DNA of 8,293 bases from Alphaproteobacteria bacterium (GCA_004356215.1 SMXR01000082.1:1-8293), one strand, 5' to 3'; shown: positions 1 to 7,573, counted from the first letter of the stretch. Numbers and translations are program-made. The notes: a model not told the origin generated them from the letters alone.

Positions 1-1259
1 CCGACCGCAAGAAGGTTCTGCAGCGCTTTGCAATGATGATTGACGATCATGGAGAAGAGTTGGCGCTGCTTGAAACCCTGGATATGGGCAAACCGATAGA
101 GGACAGCCTGACTATTGATGTAGCCGGTACGGTGCGCTGCTTTAACTGGAACGCTGAAGCCATCGACAAGGTTTACGGGGAGATTGCGCCAACCGGCCAA
201 GGTGAACTGGGCCTGATAACCCGAGAGCCGCTGGGAGTTATCGGCGCCATTGTGCCATGGAACTTTCCGATGTTGATGGCAGCGTGGAAACTTGGTCCTG
301 CACTTGCCACGGGCAATTCTATTGTTCTTAAACCTTCAGAGAAATCGCCGCTTACGGCCATTCGGCTGGCAGAGTTGGCGTTGGAAGCCGGCCTGCCCAA
401 AGGCGTGTTCAATGTCTTGCCCGGGTTTGGCAAAGAAGCCGGCGAACCGATTGCCGCTCATATGGATGTGGATGGGCTGGTATTTACCGGTTCAACCCCG
501 GTTGGCAAACATTTGTTAAGCATCGCCGCACTCAGCAATATGAAACGTACTTACGTTGAATGTGGGGGCAAAAGCCCGAACGTCGTCTTTGCCGATGCGC
601 CGGATCTCGAGGTAGCGGCGAACGCTGCGGCCTCAGGCATTTTTTTCAATCAGGGTGAATGTTGTACCGCCGCCTCACGGTTGCTGGTCCACGATTCAAT
701 CAAGGATGATTTTGTCGACGAAGTCGTCAAAGCCGCAGGCACAATGCAGCCCAAACACCCGCTCGAACCGGATGCGGCGATGGGGGCAATGGTTGACGAC
801 ATTCAGACCGAACGCGTTATGGGATATGTAAAAAGCGGTATCGAGGACGGTGCGACGTTGCGCTGTGGGGGTCATCGCGCCAAAGTCGAGGAAAATGGCT
901 ATTACATAGAGCCAACAGTCTTTGACCAAGTAACGAACAAGATGAAGATTGCCCGCGAAGAAATCTTCGGCCCGGTGCTTTCCTGCATTGGCTTTTCGGA
1001 TGAGGATGAAGCCGTCCGTATTGCCAATGACACCCCTTTCGGCCTCGCCGCAGCGGTCTGGACCAGTGACTTGAGCAGGGCTCACCGGATCGCCCGTAAA
1101 ATCCGTGCCGGCAGTGTCTGGGTTAATTATTATGACGGCGGCGACATGACTGCGCCGTTCGGCGGTTTTAAACAGTCGGGAACCGGCCGTGACAAATCAC
1201 TGCACGCGCTCGAAAAATATACCGAGGTGAAGGCCACCTGGATAAACTTGAGCGACTGA
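1..1259 (+). CDS. PuuC-like NAD(P)-dependent aldehyde dehydrogenase, 5'-truncated
   Basis: This cytoplasmic enzyme would oxidise an aldehyde to its acid with NAD(P)+. The gene enters from the left edge; the frame is open from base 3 (D-R-K-K-V-L) and ends at TGA 1257-1259, giving 418 visible residues. About 75-80 N-terminal residues are missing compared with the roughly 495-residue family members. Residue numbers here count from base 3. Visible motifs are PWNFP (85-89), KPSEKSP (110-116), the catalytic glutamate in ECGGKSP (E186, codon 558-560), the catalytic cysteine in NQGECCTA (second Cys, codon 663-665), EEIFGPV (319-325) and PFGGFKQSG (385-393). The stretches LALLETLD-GKPI, AEAIDKVYGE and the C-terminal RDKSLHALEKYTEVK closely match what I recall of E. 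coli PuuC (gamma-glutamyl-gamma-aminobutyraldehyde dehydrogenase). Related betaine-aldehyde and generic ALDHs share much of this, so the family is certain but the substrate is not. No terminator is evident downstream. Confidence 0.95.
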   Translation, partial: DRKKVLQRFAMMIDDHGEELALLETLDMGKPIEDSLTIDVAGTVRCFNWNAEAIDKVYGEIAPTGQGELGLITREPLGVIGAIVPWNFPMLMAAWKLGPALATGNSIVLKPSEKSPLTAIRLAELALEAGLPKGVFNVLPGFGKEAGEPIAAHMDVDGLVFTGSTPVGKHLLSIAALSNMKRTYVECGGKSPNVVFADAPDLEVAANAAASGIFFNQGECCTAASRLLVHDSIKDDFVDEVVKAAGTMQPKHPLEPDAAMGAMVDDIQTERVMGYVKSGIEDGATLRCGGHRAKVEENGYYIEPTVFDQVTNKMKIAREEIFGPVLSCIGFSDEDEAVRIANDTPFGLAAAVWTSDLSRAHRIARKIRAGSVWVNYYDGGDMTAPFGGFKQSGTGRDKSLHALEKYTEVKATWINLSD

Positions 1260-1325
1260 TCGGGGCCATTGGGATGGATACCAACGCTTCGAATCGCCAA
1301 ACATCCGGCAACTCAACTTGCATTA

Positions 1326-1338
1326 TTTGATCACAATT
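1326..1338. promoter_or_regulatory. Candidate operator, degenerate copy of the TTGTGATCACAA palindrome
   Basis: TGATCACAATT at 1328-1338 is identical over 11 bases to 3152-3162 upstream of the receptor gene. Only the right arm matches the full palindrome; the left arm here is TTTGA rather than TTGTGA. It lies 67 bp past the aldehyde dehydrogenase stop and about 110 bp upstream of the predicted -35 of the sulfotransferase gene. An 11-base match between two short AT-rich gaps could be chance, so this is a weak call that rests on its resemblance to the better site. Confidence 0.3.
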
Positions 1339-1370
1339 TAGCTGCTCTTTTTTAAGTGTTCTTATAGTCA

Positions 1371-1420
1371 CAGGGGAAGCATGGTTGGTCGTATATTTTA
1401 TGAAAATAAACCAACCCCTG
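1371..1420. repeat. Imperfect inverted repeat in the gap before the sulfotransferase gene
   Basis: Three nested complementary arms can pair: CAGGGG (1371-1376) with CCCCTG (1415-1420), TTGGT (1385-1389) with ACCAA (1410-1414), and TATTTT (1394-1399) with AAAATA (1403-1408) around an ATG loop. The left side has two unpaired bulges of 8 and 4 bases. No run of T follows, so it is a poor intrinsic terminator. It lies just upstream of the predicted promoter, so it may be a protein-binding region, a processed end of the upstream transcript, or a remnant of a mobile repeat. Confidence 0.45.
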
Positions 1421-1447
1421 AATTTCGCAGACCTGGAAGCGGTTGTA

Positions 1448-1474
1448 TTGACATTCAGATTTTTTGACTAGACT
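1448..1474 (+). promoter_or_regulatory. Predicted sigma-70-type promoter for the TPR-sulfotransferase gene
   Basis: A perfect -35 hexamer TTGACA lies at 1448-1453. The best -10 match is TAGACT at 1469-1474 (4 of 6, spacing 15); GACTAT at 1471-1476 gives 17-bp spacing but only 3 of 6. Transcription would begin near 1480, leaving a leader of about 30 nt before the ATG at 1510. The -35 is convincing; the -10 is weak and a regulator may be needed. Confidence 0.45.
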
Positions 1475-1509
1475 ATGGCCACTGCACGAGAAAAACCCTG
1501 GTAGACCCA

Positions 1510-3114
1510 ATGAACAATTCGCCGCACGGACGCATCCAAATTTTGACACCGAGTGAAATTCATTCGCTCCTGAAGCGCGGCTTTGATGCGTTAAACGCAA
1601 AGCGATTTGATGAGGCGGGCGCCTGTTGCCAACAGGTTCTTGCCAAAGCCCCAAAAACCATCGAAGCTCATTTCCTGGTTGGACTTATCGCTACCGAAAC
1701 GAAAGAATCGCGGATTGCCATTCAGGCGTTTGGCTCGGTTACAACCCTTGACCCCTCGCACGCCGCCGGATGGGCGCATTTGGCGCGCCATTTCATAAAG
1801 ATAGGACAGCCAAAGCGCGCTGATAATGCGATCGAAAATGCCATTAAAGCCGGCACCAAGGATCCCATGGTAGAGGATCTGATCGGGTCAACGTCGTCAT
1901 TGCTTGGCGATCAGTACAAAGCAAAGGAATGGTACAGCAAGGCGGTGAAAAAGGCTCCCAAATCGCCAGCGTTTAATATCAATTTGGCAAGCAGCCTGAT
2001 TTTTTTGGGAGAAACGGAGGAGGCCGAGGCGGCGCTTGATCGTGCCCTTGAGATCAAGCCGTTTGAGCCTCAGGCGCACTGGCGCAAGTCCAACTTACGC
2101 CGGGCCACCGACCACACCCATCTTGAGGTCCTGAAATCCCTCATGGAGAGGTTCGCTTCAGACCCGACGGCGCTTTCGTTTGTCGCTTATGCCGCCGGCA
2201 AGGAATATGAAGATCTGGAGGAATGGGCCGAAGCCTTCAGGTGCTTTGATATTGGCGCGAAAGCAAAAAAGCAAGTAACCGAATACGACGAAGCCGGGGA
2301 AGAAGAGATGTACAAGGCGCGTCGCGAGACTTTCTCTCCGGCCTGGGCGAAACGGCAGATGCCAGGTTACGAAACCGAAGCACCCATTTTCATTGTTGGC
2401 CAGCCCCGAACCGGTACGACTTTGGTCGAGCGTATCATCACCGCTCATTCTATGGTTCATTCGGCCGGCGAATTGCAGCAATTCAGGCTTGCCATTCGAC
2501 GCAATGTCAAGGTCGAGAAGGCCGGGATGCATTCACCTGAACTGGTGCGGGCCTCCGGCGCTGTTGATCCGGCCAAGGTTGGCGTAACGTACATGAAGAC
2601 ATCCAGCAGCATGCAGGGTAGTTTGCCCAGATTCGTCGATAAAATGCCGGTCAATTACCTTTTCATCCCACTTATCATTAAGGCGCTTCCCAATGCCAAG
2701 ATCATCCATCTGGTGCGCGATCCGGTGGATAGCTGCTTTTCGAGCTTTAAACAGCTTTTTGCAGAAGCGTATTTTCATACCTATTCACTGGAGGAAATGG
2801 CGCGGCATTACGTTCGCTACCATCGCCTGATGGCCTATTGGCGGGAGCTTTTCCCCGGCAATTTTCTTGACGTCAAGTACGAAGAGGTGGTTAGCGATCT
2901 GGAATCAAACGCCAGGCGCATGATTGACCACCTTGAATTGCCCTGGCAGGACACCTGTCTTGATTTTCACCGCCAGGACCAGGCGGTGACCACCGCGAGT
3001 GCGGTTCAGGTTCGTGAAAAGGTGCACACTCGGTCAGTAGATCGTTGGCGCAAGTATGAAAGCCAATTAGGGCCTGTGCTTGAAATTTTACGCGCTGAGG
3101 ATATTGTTGCCTGA
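1510..3114 (+). CDS. TPR-repeat sulfotransferase, 534 aa
   Basis: This is a predicted PAPS-dependent sulfotransferase with a TPR N-terminus; the acceptor is unknown. Residues about 15-250 are helical TPR-like repeats (for example FDALNAKRFDEAGACCQQVL at 25-44 and LGETEEAEAALDRALEIKP at 166-184). The catalytic domain starts near 292 with the 5'-phosphosulfate loop GQPRTGTTLVERI (297-309). GEL (320-322) places E321 where tyrosylprotein sulfotransferases have their catalytic glutamate. The 3'-phosphate motif is IIHLVRDPVDSCFSSF (398-413). The C-terminal TASAVQVREKV and RWRKY segments are typical of the bacterial Sulfotransfer_3 family. I see no signal peptide or membrane segment, so it should be cytoplasmic, where PAPS is made. 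ATG 1510 is the first start after an in-frame stop at 1465-1467; its ribosome site is weak. The gene lies 142 bp upstream of the receptor gene on the same strand. Family certain, role unknown. Confidence 0.93.
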   Translation: MNNSPHGRIQILTPSEIHSLLKRGFDALNAKRFDEAGACCQQVLAKAPKTIEAHFLVGLIATETKESRIAIQAFGSVTTLDPSHAAGWAHLARHFIKIGQPKRADNAIENAIKAGTKDPMVEDLIGSTSSLLGDQYKAKEWYSKAVKKAPKSPAFNINLASSLIFLGETEEAEAALDRALEIKPFEPQAHWRKSNLRRATDHTHLEVLKSLMERFASDPTALSFVAYAAGKEYEDLEEWAEAFRCFDIGAKAKKQVTEYDEAGEEEMYKARRETFSPAWAKRQMPGYETEAPIFIVGQPRTGTTLVERIITAHSMVHSAGELQQFRLAIRRNVKVEKAGMHSPELVRASGAVDPAKVGVTYMKTSSSMQGSLPRFVDKMPVNYLFIPLIIKALPNAKIIHLVRDPVDSCFSSFKQLFAEAYFHTYSLEEMARHYVRYHRLMAYWRELFPGNFLDVKYEEVVSDLESNARRMIDHLELPWQDTCLDFHRQDQAVTTASAVQVREKVHTRSVDRWRKYESQLGPVLEILRAEDIVA

Positions 3115-3148
3115 ACATTTGTTGCACCGGCCTAACTGCTTATTCTAT

Positions 3149-3160
3149 TTGTGATCACAA
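3149..3160. promoter_or_regulatory. Perfect 12-bp palindrome TTGTGATCACAA, candidate operator of the receptor gene
   Basis: The 12 bases are self-complementary and sit in an AT-rich gap 96 bp before the receptor start codon. A possible -35 (TTGAAA, 3168-3173) with a weak -10 (TAGTTT, 3191-3196, 17-bp spacing) lies just downstream, so a bound protein could act as an activator or repressor. The TGTGA/TCACA arms resemble CRP half-sites, but CRP sites need a 6-bp spacer and here the arms overlap at the centre. A GntR-type or other dimeric regulator would fit better. The regulator cannot be named from the sequence. Confidence 0.45.
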
Positions 3161-3242
3161 TTATTCCTTGAAATCATTTGGCCAGTCGGTTAGTTTTAAC
3201 GGCAATAGAAAAAAGCTATTTCTGGCAATGGTATATCATCCT

Positions 3243-3249
3243 GAGGGGG
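3243..3249 (+). promoter_or_regulatory. Ribosome binding site of the receptor gene
   Basis: GAGGGGG lies 7 nt before ATG 3257. An earlier ATG at 3252 is closed by TGA after one lysine codon (ATGAAATGA), so it cannot be the start. The purine run and the signal peptide that follows ATG 3257 together settle the start. Confidence 0.75.
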
Positions 3250-3256
3250 TAATGAA

Positions 3257-5812
3257 ATGACCGTTAAAAAATCCAATGTGAAATCGATGCTACTGGCTGG
3301 TTGTTCAGTCTCGGTAATTGCCTTGATGACATCCTATTCAAACGAAGCAACTGCCCAGGATGCTGCCCAATCACCTGGGGAAAAACTGGCTATTGAGGAA
3401 GTGATCGTCACATCGACGAAGCGCGAAACCTCAATTATGGAAGTGCCACTGGCGATTACTGCGCTCACGGGTGATTTTATCCGTGACGTGAATCTTAACG
3501 ACATCAAGGACATCATCCTCTGGACGCCTGGCATTACCGGCAACTCGCAAGACAGTTTTATTGATGCTGTCTCGGTACGCGGGATTTTGACCAATGACTT
3601 CGGGGTTGGCGGTGATCCTTCGATAGCCTTTTTCAAGAACAACCTCTATCAGGGCCGTAACGGCGTGGTCGTATCCAGCCTTTATGATGTGGAGCGCGTC
3701 GAGGCTTTGCGCGGTCCTCAGGGATTCCTGTTTGGCCGTGGCGCCGTTGGTGGCGCAATCAGCGTTTTCACCAAGCAGCCCGAACTCAATTCCACCAGCG
3801 GTTATTTGGACTTAGATATTGGCCAACGAAATCACTATGTGGCTGAAGGTGCAGTCAATATTTCAGTAAATGACCAGTTTGGTTTTCGACTCGCCGGTTA
3901 TTATTCCACCGAAGACGGGTGGGTGGATAATATTGAAAAGCCAGACGACCCCAGACTCCTTGCGCACGAAAAGTATTCGTTTCGCGCGACGGCCCTTTAC
4001 CAGAGCGAAAATGTCACTGCCGTTTTGACTCTCGAATACGAGGATCGCAAACAGGACGGAACTGTCTATCGGGCAATAGAAGATTCTATTCCCTTTCAAC
4101 GCCTGGAAGATCTTTTTGCCCCGGGCGGGCTGGTCGACACCGTGTTTGGCGTTCCGACAATTTCCCCACCTCGCGGCGATGGGCGCGATGTTGATCAGGA
4201 CCAGGGATTTGGTGGTATCAGGGATGATGGCGAGATTTTCAATATTGGTTTCCAGCTGGACTGGGACCTGGGATGGGCAAATTTTACCTCGATAACAGGA
4301 TATACAGATCACGAATGGATATATATCGAGGATTTTGATGGCACGAACGTGCAGATCAACGATTATCTGCAGGATCAAAAAGGCGACTATTTTCAACAGG
4401 AATTTCGCCTGACATCAGACACTAATAGTCGCCTATCATGGTACGTAGGCGTCTCTTTCTATGAAGAGAACATCGACGCATTTTTCTCGGATAAGGAAAA
4501 TGAAGGCTTAATGTGCATCTATTATTTCGCACCATATTATGAAGCGCCCTACTATGATTATAACCCAGAGGAGGCCGCTTATTATGCGATGGGCGGGTCT
4601 GGCGCCTATTATGGTGCTCCCACTTATGGCTGTCAGGGTTATTATTATTTTGATACCCCGGGTGATGATCCGCTGACTGGTGAATTGATTGAAACTAACC
4701 AGGCGATCGGTAAATACCGGGGCTGGGCCGGCTATGTAAATTTAAATTATGCCATCACCGATAAGTTCGATATCGAGGTCGGCGTTCGCTATGCCAAGGA
4801 CACCAAGGAATTTTCTGTTGAGGCTTTCCCAATCACGAGTAATCTTGGGCCATTTTGGACACTGGGTTTTTTAACGCGGCCCGGTTCAGAAGCTGGTGGA
4901 GGACCTCTTTTCGAAAAGAAAAGCTGGGACGCATTTACGCCTTCATTTATTTTGCGCTATCGTCCCAACCCCAACTTAATGCTATTCGCCAGTGCGGTGC
5001 GCGGATTTAAACCCGGCGGCTTCGGCAGTTTTTCTGCCGAGGAACGTCCCGGACAAGATGAGCTTGCATTTGGATGTACTGGTGATCCCTCCGGCAACCC
5101 GCCGACACAATCAGCTTGTGATTTGACCAATGATATAGCCGGACCAGACAGTTTTGAACCGGAAAGGGTCTGGTCCTATGAAATTGGGGTCAAGGGCCAA
5201 GCTTTGGGCGGAAGAATCCGGTACGACGCCAATGCCTTTTTATACAAGTACAAGGATTTACAGCTCATCGTGGCGGGCTCGGGCGGCGGCACCAGGGTCG
5301 ATAATGTCGGCCGCGTGACCGGCTATGGTTTCGAGGGTTCGCTGCAATGGGTGATAAGCGATTATGTGGACGTGAGATTTAACGCGGCTCACACCTCGAC
5401 CGAACTGAGGGAGGCTCAGTTAATTTGCCCGGGTCCTGACCCGGATGCCTGCGAGGGCGATGGCCTTTCACACGTTCCTGATTTGTCGGGCGCTGCGATG
5501 ATCAATTTTCGCTACCCGGTAAGCGGCGGCCAGATCAGGGCATCGGCGGAAATGTACGGACAGACGAAAACCTCCGCCCTTTCAGCCTCGACAGACCCGG
5601 CAGAGGTAATTCAGGCATATGCCGATTTAAGCTTGCGATTTGGCTATGTATCTGACAGTGGCTGGTCGGCCTGGGCGTATGTCGAGAATGTCACCAACGC
5701 GCTCTATTACGACGGCATATTCGCTGGCGACGGCATTCTCCCGGGGGTGTGGTTTAATCCAAGCAGGCCGAGGACGTTTGGCGTGCGCATTACCGCATCG
5801 TTTGGCGATTAA
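3257..5812 (+). CDS. TonB-dependent outer-membrane receptor, 851 aa
   Basis: This would be an outer-membrane beta-barrel importer powered by the TonB-ExbB-ExbD complex; the substrate is not identifiable. A Sec signal peptide occupies about residues 1-33: a lysine-rich start (K4, K5, K9), a hydrophobic core (11-24) and an ATA-Q cleavage site. The TonB box is in EEVIVTSTKRE (47-57). The plug follows (about 60-175), with DAVSVRGI and the signature VERVEALRGPQG then GRGAVGGAI. The barrel fills the rest, including QEFRLTS, LMLFASAVRGFKPGGFG, SYEIGVKG and a C-terminal NPSRPRTFGVRITASF. Length is normal for the family. Oddities are a tyrosine-rich segment at 421-465, three close cysteine pairs (C420/C459, C607/C621, C724/C732) and two residues (GD) after the usual terminal phenylalanine. 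No heme, siderophore or vitamin B12 signature is evident. The neighbouring oxidative enzymes hint at an organic substrate. Confidence 0.95.
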   Translation: MTVKKSNVKSMLLAGCSVSVIALMTSYSNEATAQDAAQSPGEKLAIEEVIVTSTKRETSIMEVPLAITALTGDFIRDVNLNDIKDIILWTPGITGNSQDSFIDAVSVRGILTNDFGVGGDPSIAFFKNNLYQGRNGVVVSSLYDVERVEALRGPQGFLFGRGAVGGAISVFTKQPELNSTSGYLDLDIGQRNHYVAEGAVNISVNDQFGFRLAGYYSTEDGWVDNIEKPDDPRLLAHEKYSFRATALYQSENVTAVLTLEYEDRKQDGTVYRAIEDSIPFQRLEDLFAPGGLVDTVFGVPTISPPRGDGRDVDQDQGFGGIRDDGEIFNIGFQLDWDLGWANFTSITGYTDHEWIYIEDFDGTNVQINDYLQDQKGDYFQQEFRLTSDTNSRLSWYVGVSFYEENIDAFFSDKENEGLMCIYYFAPYYEAPYYDYNPEEAAYYAMGGSGAYYGAPTYGCQGYYYFDTPGDDPLTGELIETNQAIGKYRGWAGYVNLNYAITDKFDIEVGVRYAKDTKEFSVEAFPITSNLGPFWTLGFLTRPGSEAGGGPLFEKKSWDAFTPSFILRYRPNPNLMLFASAVRGFKPGGFGSFSAEERPGQDELAFGCTGDPSGNPPTQSACDLTNDIAGPDSFEPERVWSYEIGVKGQALGGRIRYDANAFLYKYKDLQLIVAGSGGGTRVDNVGRVTGYGFEGSLQWVISDYVDVRFNAAHTSTELREAQLICPGPDPDACEGDGLSHVPDLSGAAMINFRYPVSGGQIRASAEMYGQTKTSALSASTDPAEVIQAYADLSLRFGYVSDSGWSAWAYVENVTNALYYDGIFAGDGILPGVWFNPSRPRTFGVRITASFGD
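4514..4651 (+). other. Tyrosine-rich, cysteine-flanked segment in the receptor
   Basis: Residues 421-465 of the receptor contain 15 tyrosines, mostly as YY or YYY pairs spaced by Pro, Gly and Ala (PYYEAPYYDY, AAYYAM, GAYYGAP, GYYYF). Cysteines at 420 and 459 bracket most of it. The segment lies between a predicted strand ending near EENIDAFF and the strand GYVNLNYAI, so it is probably a long extracellular loop. The DNA is correspondingly rich in TAT codons. Its role is unknown: ligand binding, adhesion or modification are all possible. Confidence 0.7.
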
Positions 5813-5935
5813 CGGTAGCCGGCCAAGCAAAACTGCCCTGAAAATCCTGCCGATGGTTTGAGGGTTGGCGGTTGAATTTGGTTATTTTCCCAGGCTAACG
5901 TTGGTTTCTTTTTCGGAGCAGTCATTTAAGCCCGA
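5813..5935. other. Intergenic gap with no recognisable element
   Basis: This 123-bp gap separates the receptor and flavoprotein genes. I see no convincing terminator, promoter or copy of the GATCACAATT motif. The only hairpin I found is a 5-bp TTGGC/GCCAA pair with a long loop. Readthrough from the receptor gene into the flavoprotein genes is therefore plausible. Confidence 0.4.
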
Positions 5936-7573
5936 ATGATGGAAATTAGTGAACCAATGAATTCATATGATGCAATTGTTATTGGGGCCGGACACAACGG
6001 GCTGACCAATGCAGCTTTTTTGGCAAAATCCGGGCTGAACGTCTTGGTTGTCGAGCGCAATCCCTATATCGGTGGTGCTACGGTCAGCCGTGAGTTACAT
6101 GAAGGCTGGACCTATACCAACTGTTCTTATGTCAGCAGCCTGCTGCGGCCTGAAATTTTTCGTGACCTTAATCTCGCCAAACATGGGCTGCAAGTGGTGC
6201 CGTTTGGTGGCGGTGCAACGCTGACGCGCTCAGGGGATTATATTGGAAGCTATACCAATCACGAAGTGAAACGCCGCGAAATAGCCCGTCACTCGTTGCA
6301 CGATGCCGATGCCTATGAACGCTTTTCCACAGACGTGATGCGCTATTGCCGGTTCATTCGCCCGTTTCTTTTGCGCACCCCGCCGGACCCCACCTCGTTC
6401 AGGCCAAGAGACCTTTCTGAACTCCTTTACCTGGGGAAAAAGCTGTATCGGCTTGGCGAGGAGGAGCTTTATGAGTTCATCCGTTTTTTCACCATGAGCG
6501 TTGCTGAATTTCTTGACCAGTATTTCGAAAGCGAACTGGTCAAGGCAGCATTATCGGGATCGGGCATCATCGGCACCGCGCTGGGCCCCTATTCGCCGGG
6601 CACGGCCTATGTGCTGCTGCACCATTATATGGGCGATATCGACGGCAATGTTGGCGAATGGGGCTTTGCGCGCGGTGGCATGGGGGCCATCGCCAACGCC
6701 CTGGCAGGCGCGTTGCAGGAACATGGCGGTGAAATCCGCACCGATGCATCGGTTGCCCAAATTCGGGTCAAAGGCGGTCGCGCCAGGGGCGTGGTACTGG
6801 ACAGTGGTGAGGAAATCGACGCCCCAATCGTGGTCTCGAACCTTGATGCCAAACGGACTTTTCTGAAGATCATGGACCCGAAAGATTTGCCCGATGAGGT
6901 GGTGGAGATGGCCCGGAACTTCAAGATCAGGGGGTCATCGGGCAAGCTCAATATTGCGCTGGACGGCCTGCCCGAATTCCCGCAGTTCCCCGTGGGTTGT
7001 CCTCTTATCAAGGGCGACTTACACATTACCGAAAACTTTGAGCAACTTGAGCGCGCCTACGATGACTGGAAGAACGGCACCTGGTCCAAATGGCCTTATG
7101 TAGACATGATGATCCCGACCCTGACCGATCCGACGATGGCGCCGCCGGGCAAACATATGATGAGCGTCTTCGTGCAATATTGCCCCGCAACCCTGGCAGA
7201 TGGTGACTGGACGCCGGAAAAGCGCGACGCCTTCGGTCAGACCGTAATCGACGCCATTGCCACCTTTAGCCCCAATTTCAAGGACCTGATTAGGCATGCC
7301 GAAATTCGAACGCCACATGAGATCGAAGCCGAAGTGGGGCTGACCGCTGGCAACATTTTCCAGGGTGATTTGAGTTTCGACCAATTGATGTTTAACCGGC
7401 CCTTTCCCGGCTATGCCCAGTACCGCGGCCCGGTCAAGGGTATGTATATGTGCGGATCCACCACTCACCCCGGGGGTGGTGTCATGGCGGCGCCGGGCAC
7501 TAATGCGGCGCGCGAAATTCTTGCAGATCTGGGCAGGGAAAACATTACTCCGGAGGACTTCGGCGATGACTGA
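5936..7573 (+). CDS. FAD-dependent oxidoreductase, PYROXD2/phytoene-dehydrogenase-like, 545 aa
   Basis: This is a flavoprotein of the NAD(P)/FAD-dependent oxidoreductase class (COG1233-type); substrate unknown. The N-terminal Rossmann fold shows YDAIVIGAGHNG (11-22) with GxGxxG and the ribose-binding E40 at the end of the second strand. IGGAT follows at 45-49, then NCSYVSSLLRPEIFRDLNL (62-80), which resembles human PYROXD2 as I recall it. The central GGMGAIANALAGAL (247-260) begins the second FAD-contacting region, VVSNLDA lies at 299-305, and the C-terminal FAD motif is CGSTTHPGGGVMAAPG (506-521). No signal peptide or membrane helix is seen. The start is uncertain: ATGs at 5936, 5939 and 5957 are all possible and none has a good ribosome site (CGGAG at 5914-5918 is too distant). 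The 5957 start would put the Rossmann fold at the usual distance from the N-terminus. The gene overlaps the next by 8 bp, implying co-translation. Confidence 0.9.
   Translation: MMEISEPMNSYDAIVIGAGHNGLTNAAFLAKSGLNVLVVERNPYIGGATVSRELHEGWTYTNCSYVSSLLRPEIFRDLNLAKHGLQVVPFGGGATLTRSGDYIGSYTNHEVKRREIARHSLHDADAYERFSTDVMRYCRFIRPFLLRTPPDPTSFRPRDLSELLYLGKKLYRLGEEELYEFIRFFTMSVAEFLDQYFESELVKAALSGSGIIGTALGPYSPGTAYVLLHHYMGDIDGNVGEWGFARGGMGAIANALAGALQEHGGEIRTDASVAQIRVKGGRARGVVLDSGEEIDAPIVVSNLDAKRTFLKIMDPKDLPDEVVEMARNFKIRGSSGKLNIALDGLPEFPQFPVGCPLIKGDLHITENFEQLERAYDDWKNGTWSKWPYVDMMIPTLTDPTMAPPGKHMMSVFVQYCPATLADGDWTPEKRDAFGQTVIDAIATFSPNFKDLIRHAEIRTPHEIEAEVGLTAGNIFQGDLSFDQLMFNRPFPGYAQYRGPVKGMYMCGSTTHPGGGVMAAPGTNAAREILADLGRENITPEDFGDD
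7552..7557 (+). promoter_or_regulatory. Ribosome binding site inside the first flavoprotein gene
   Basis: GGAGGA lies 8 nt before ATG 7566 and within the last codons of the upstream gene. It is the strongest Shine-Dalgarno match in the window and fixes the start of the second flavoprotein gene. Confidence 0.85.

Noticed and set aside
1352..1654. Minus-strand reading frame of 100 codons across the sulfotransferase start
   Set aside because: It overlaps the sulfotransferase N-terminus, shows no family motif or ribosome site, and its translation is low-quality in composition.
3149..3160. CRP/FNR-type binding site
   Set aside because: TGTGA and TCACA are present, but they overlap at the centre instead of being 6 bp apart, and it does not fit the TTGAT-N4-ATCAA FNR form. 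Kept only as an unnamed palindrome.
3204..3220. Hairpin AATAG/CTATT before the receptor gene as terminator or attenuator
   Set aside because: The stem is only 5 bp, AT-rich and has no T-tract.
5802..5826. Terminator after the receptor gene
   Set aside because: TTGGC/GCCAA is a 5-bp stem with a 15-base loop spanning the stop codon and no T-run follows.
6625..7468. Long minus-strand reading frames inside the first flavoprotein gene
   Set aside because: They are antisense to a gene with clear FAD motifs and carry no recognisable domain.
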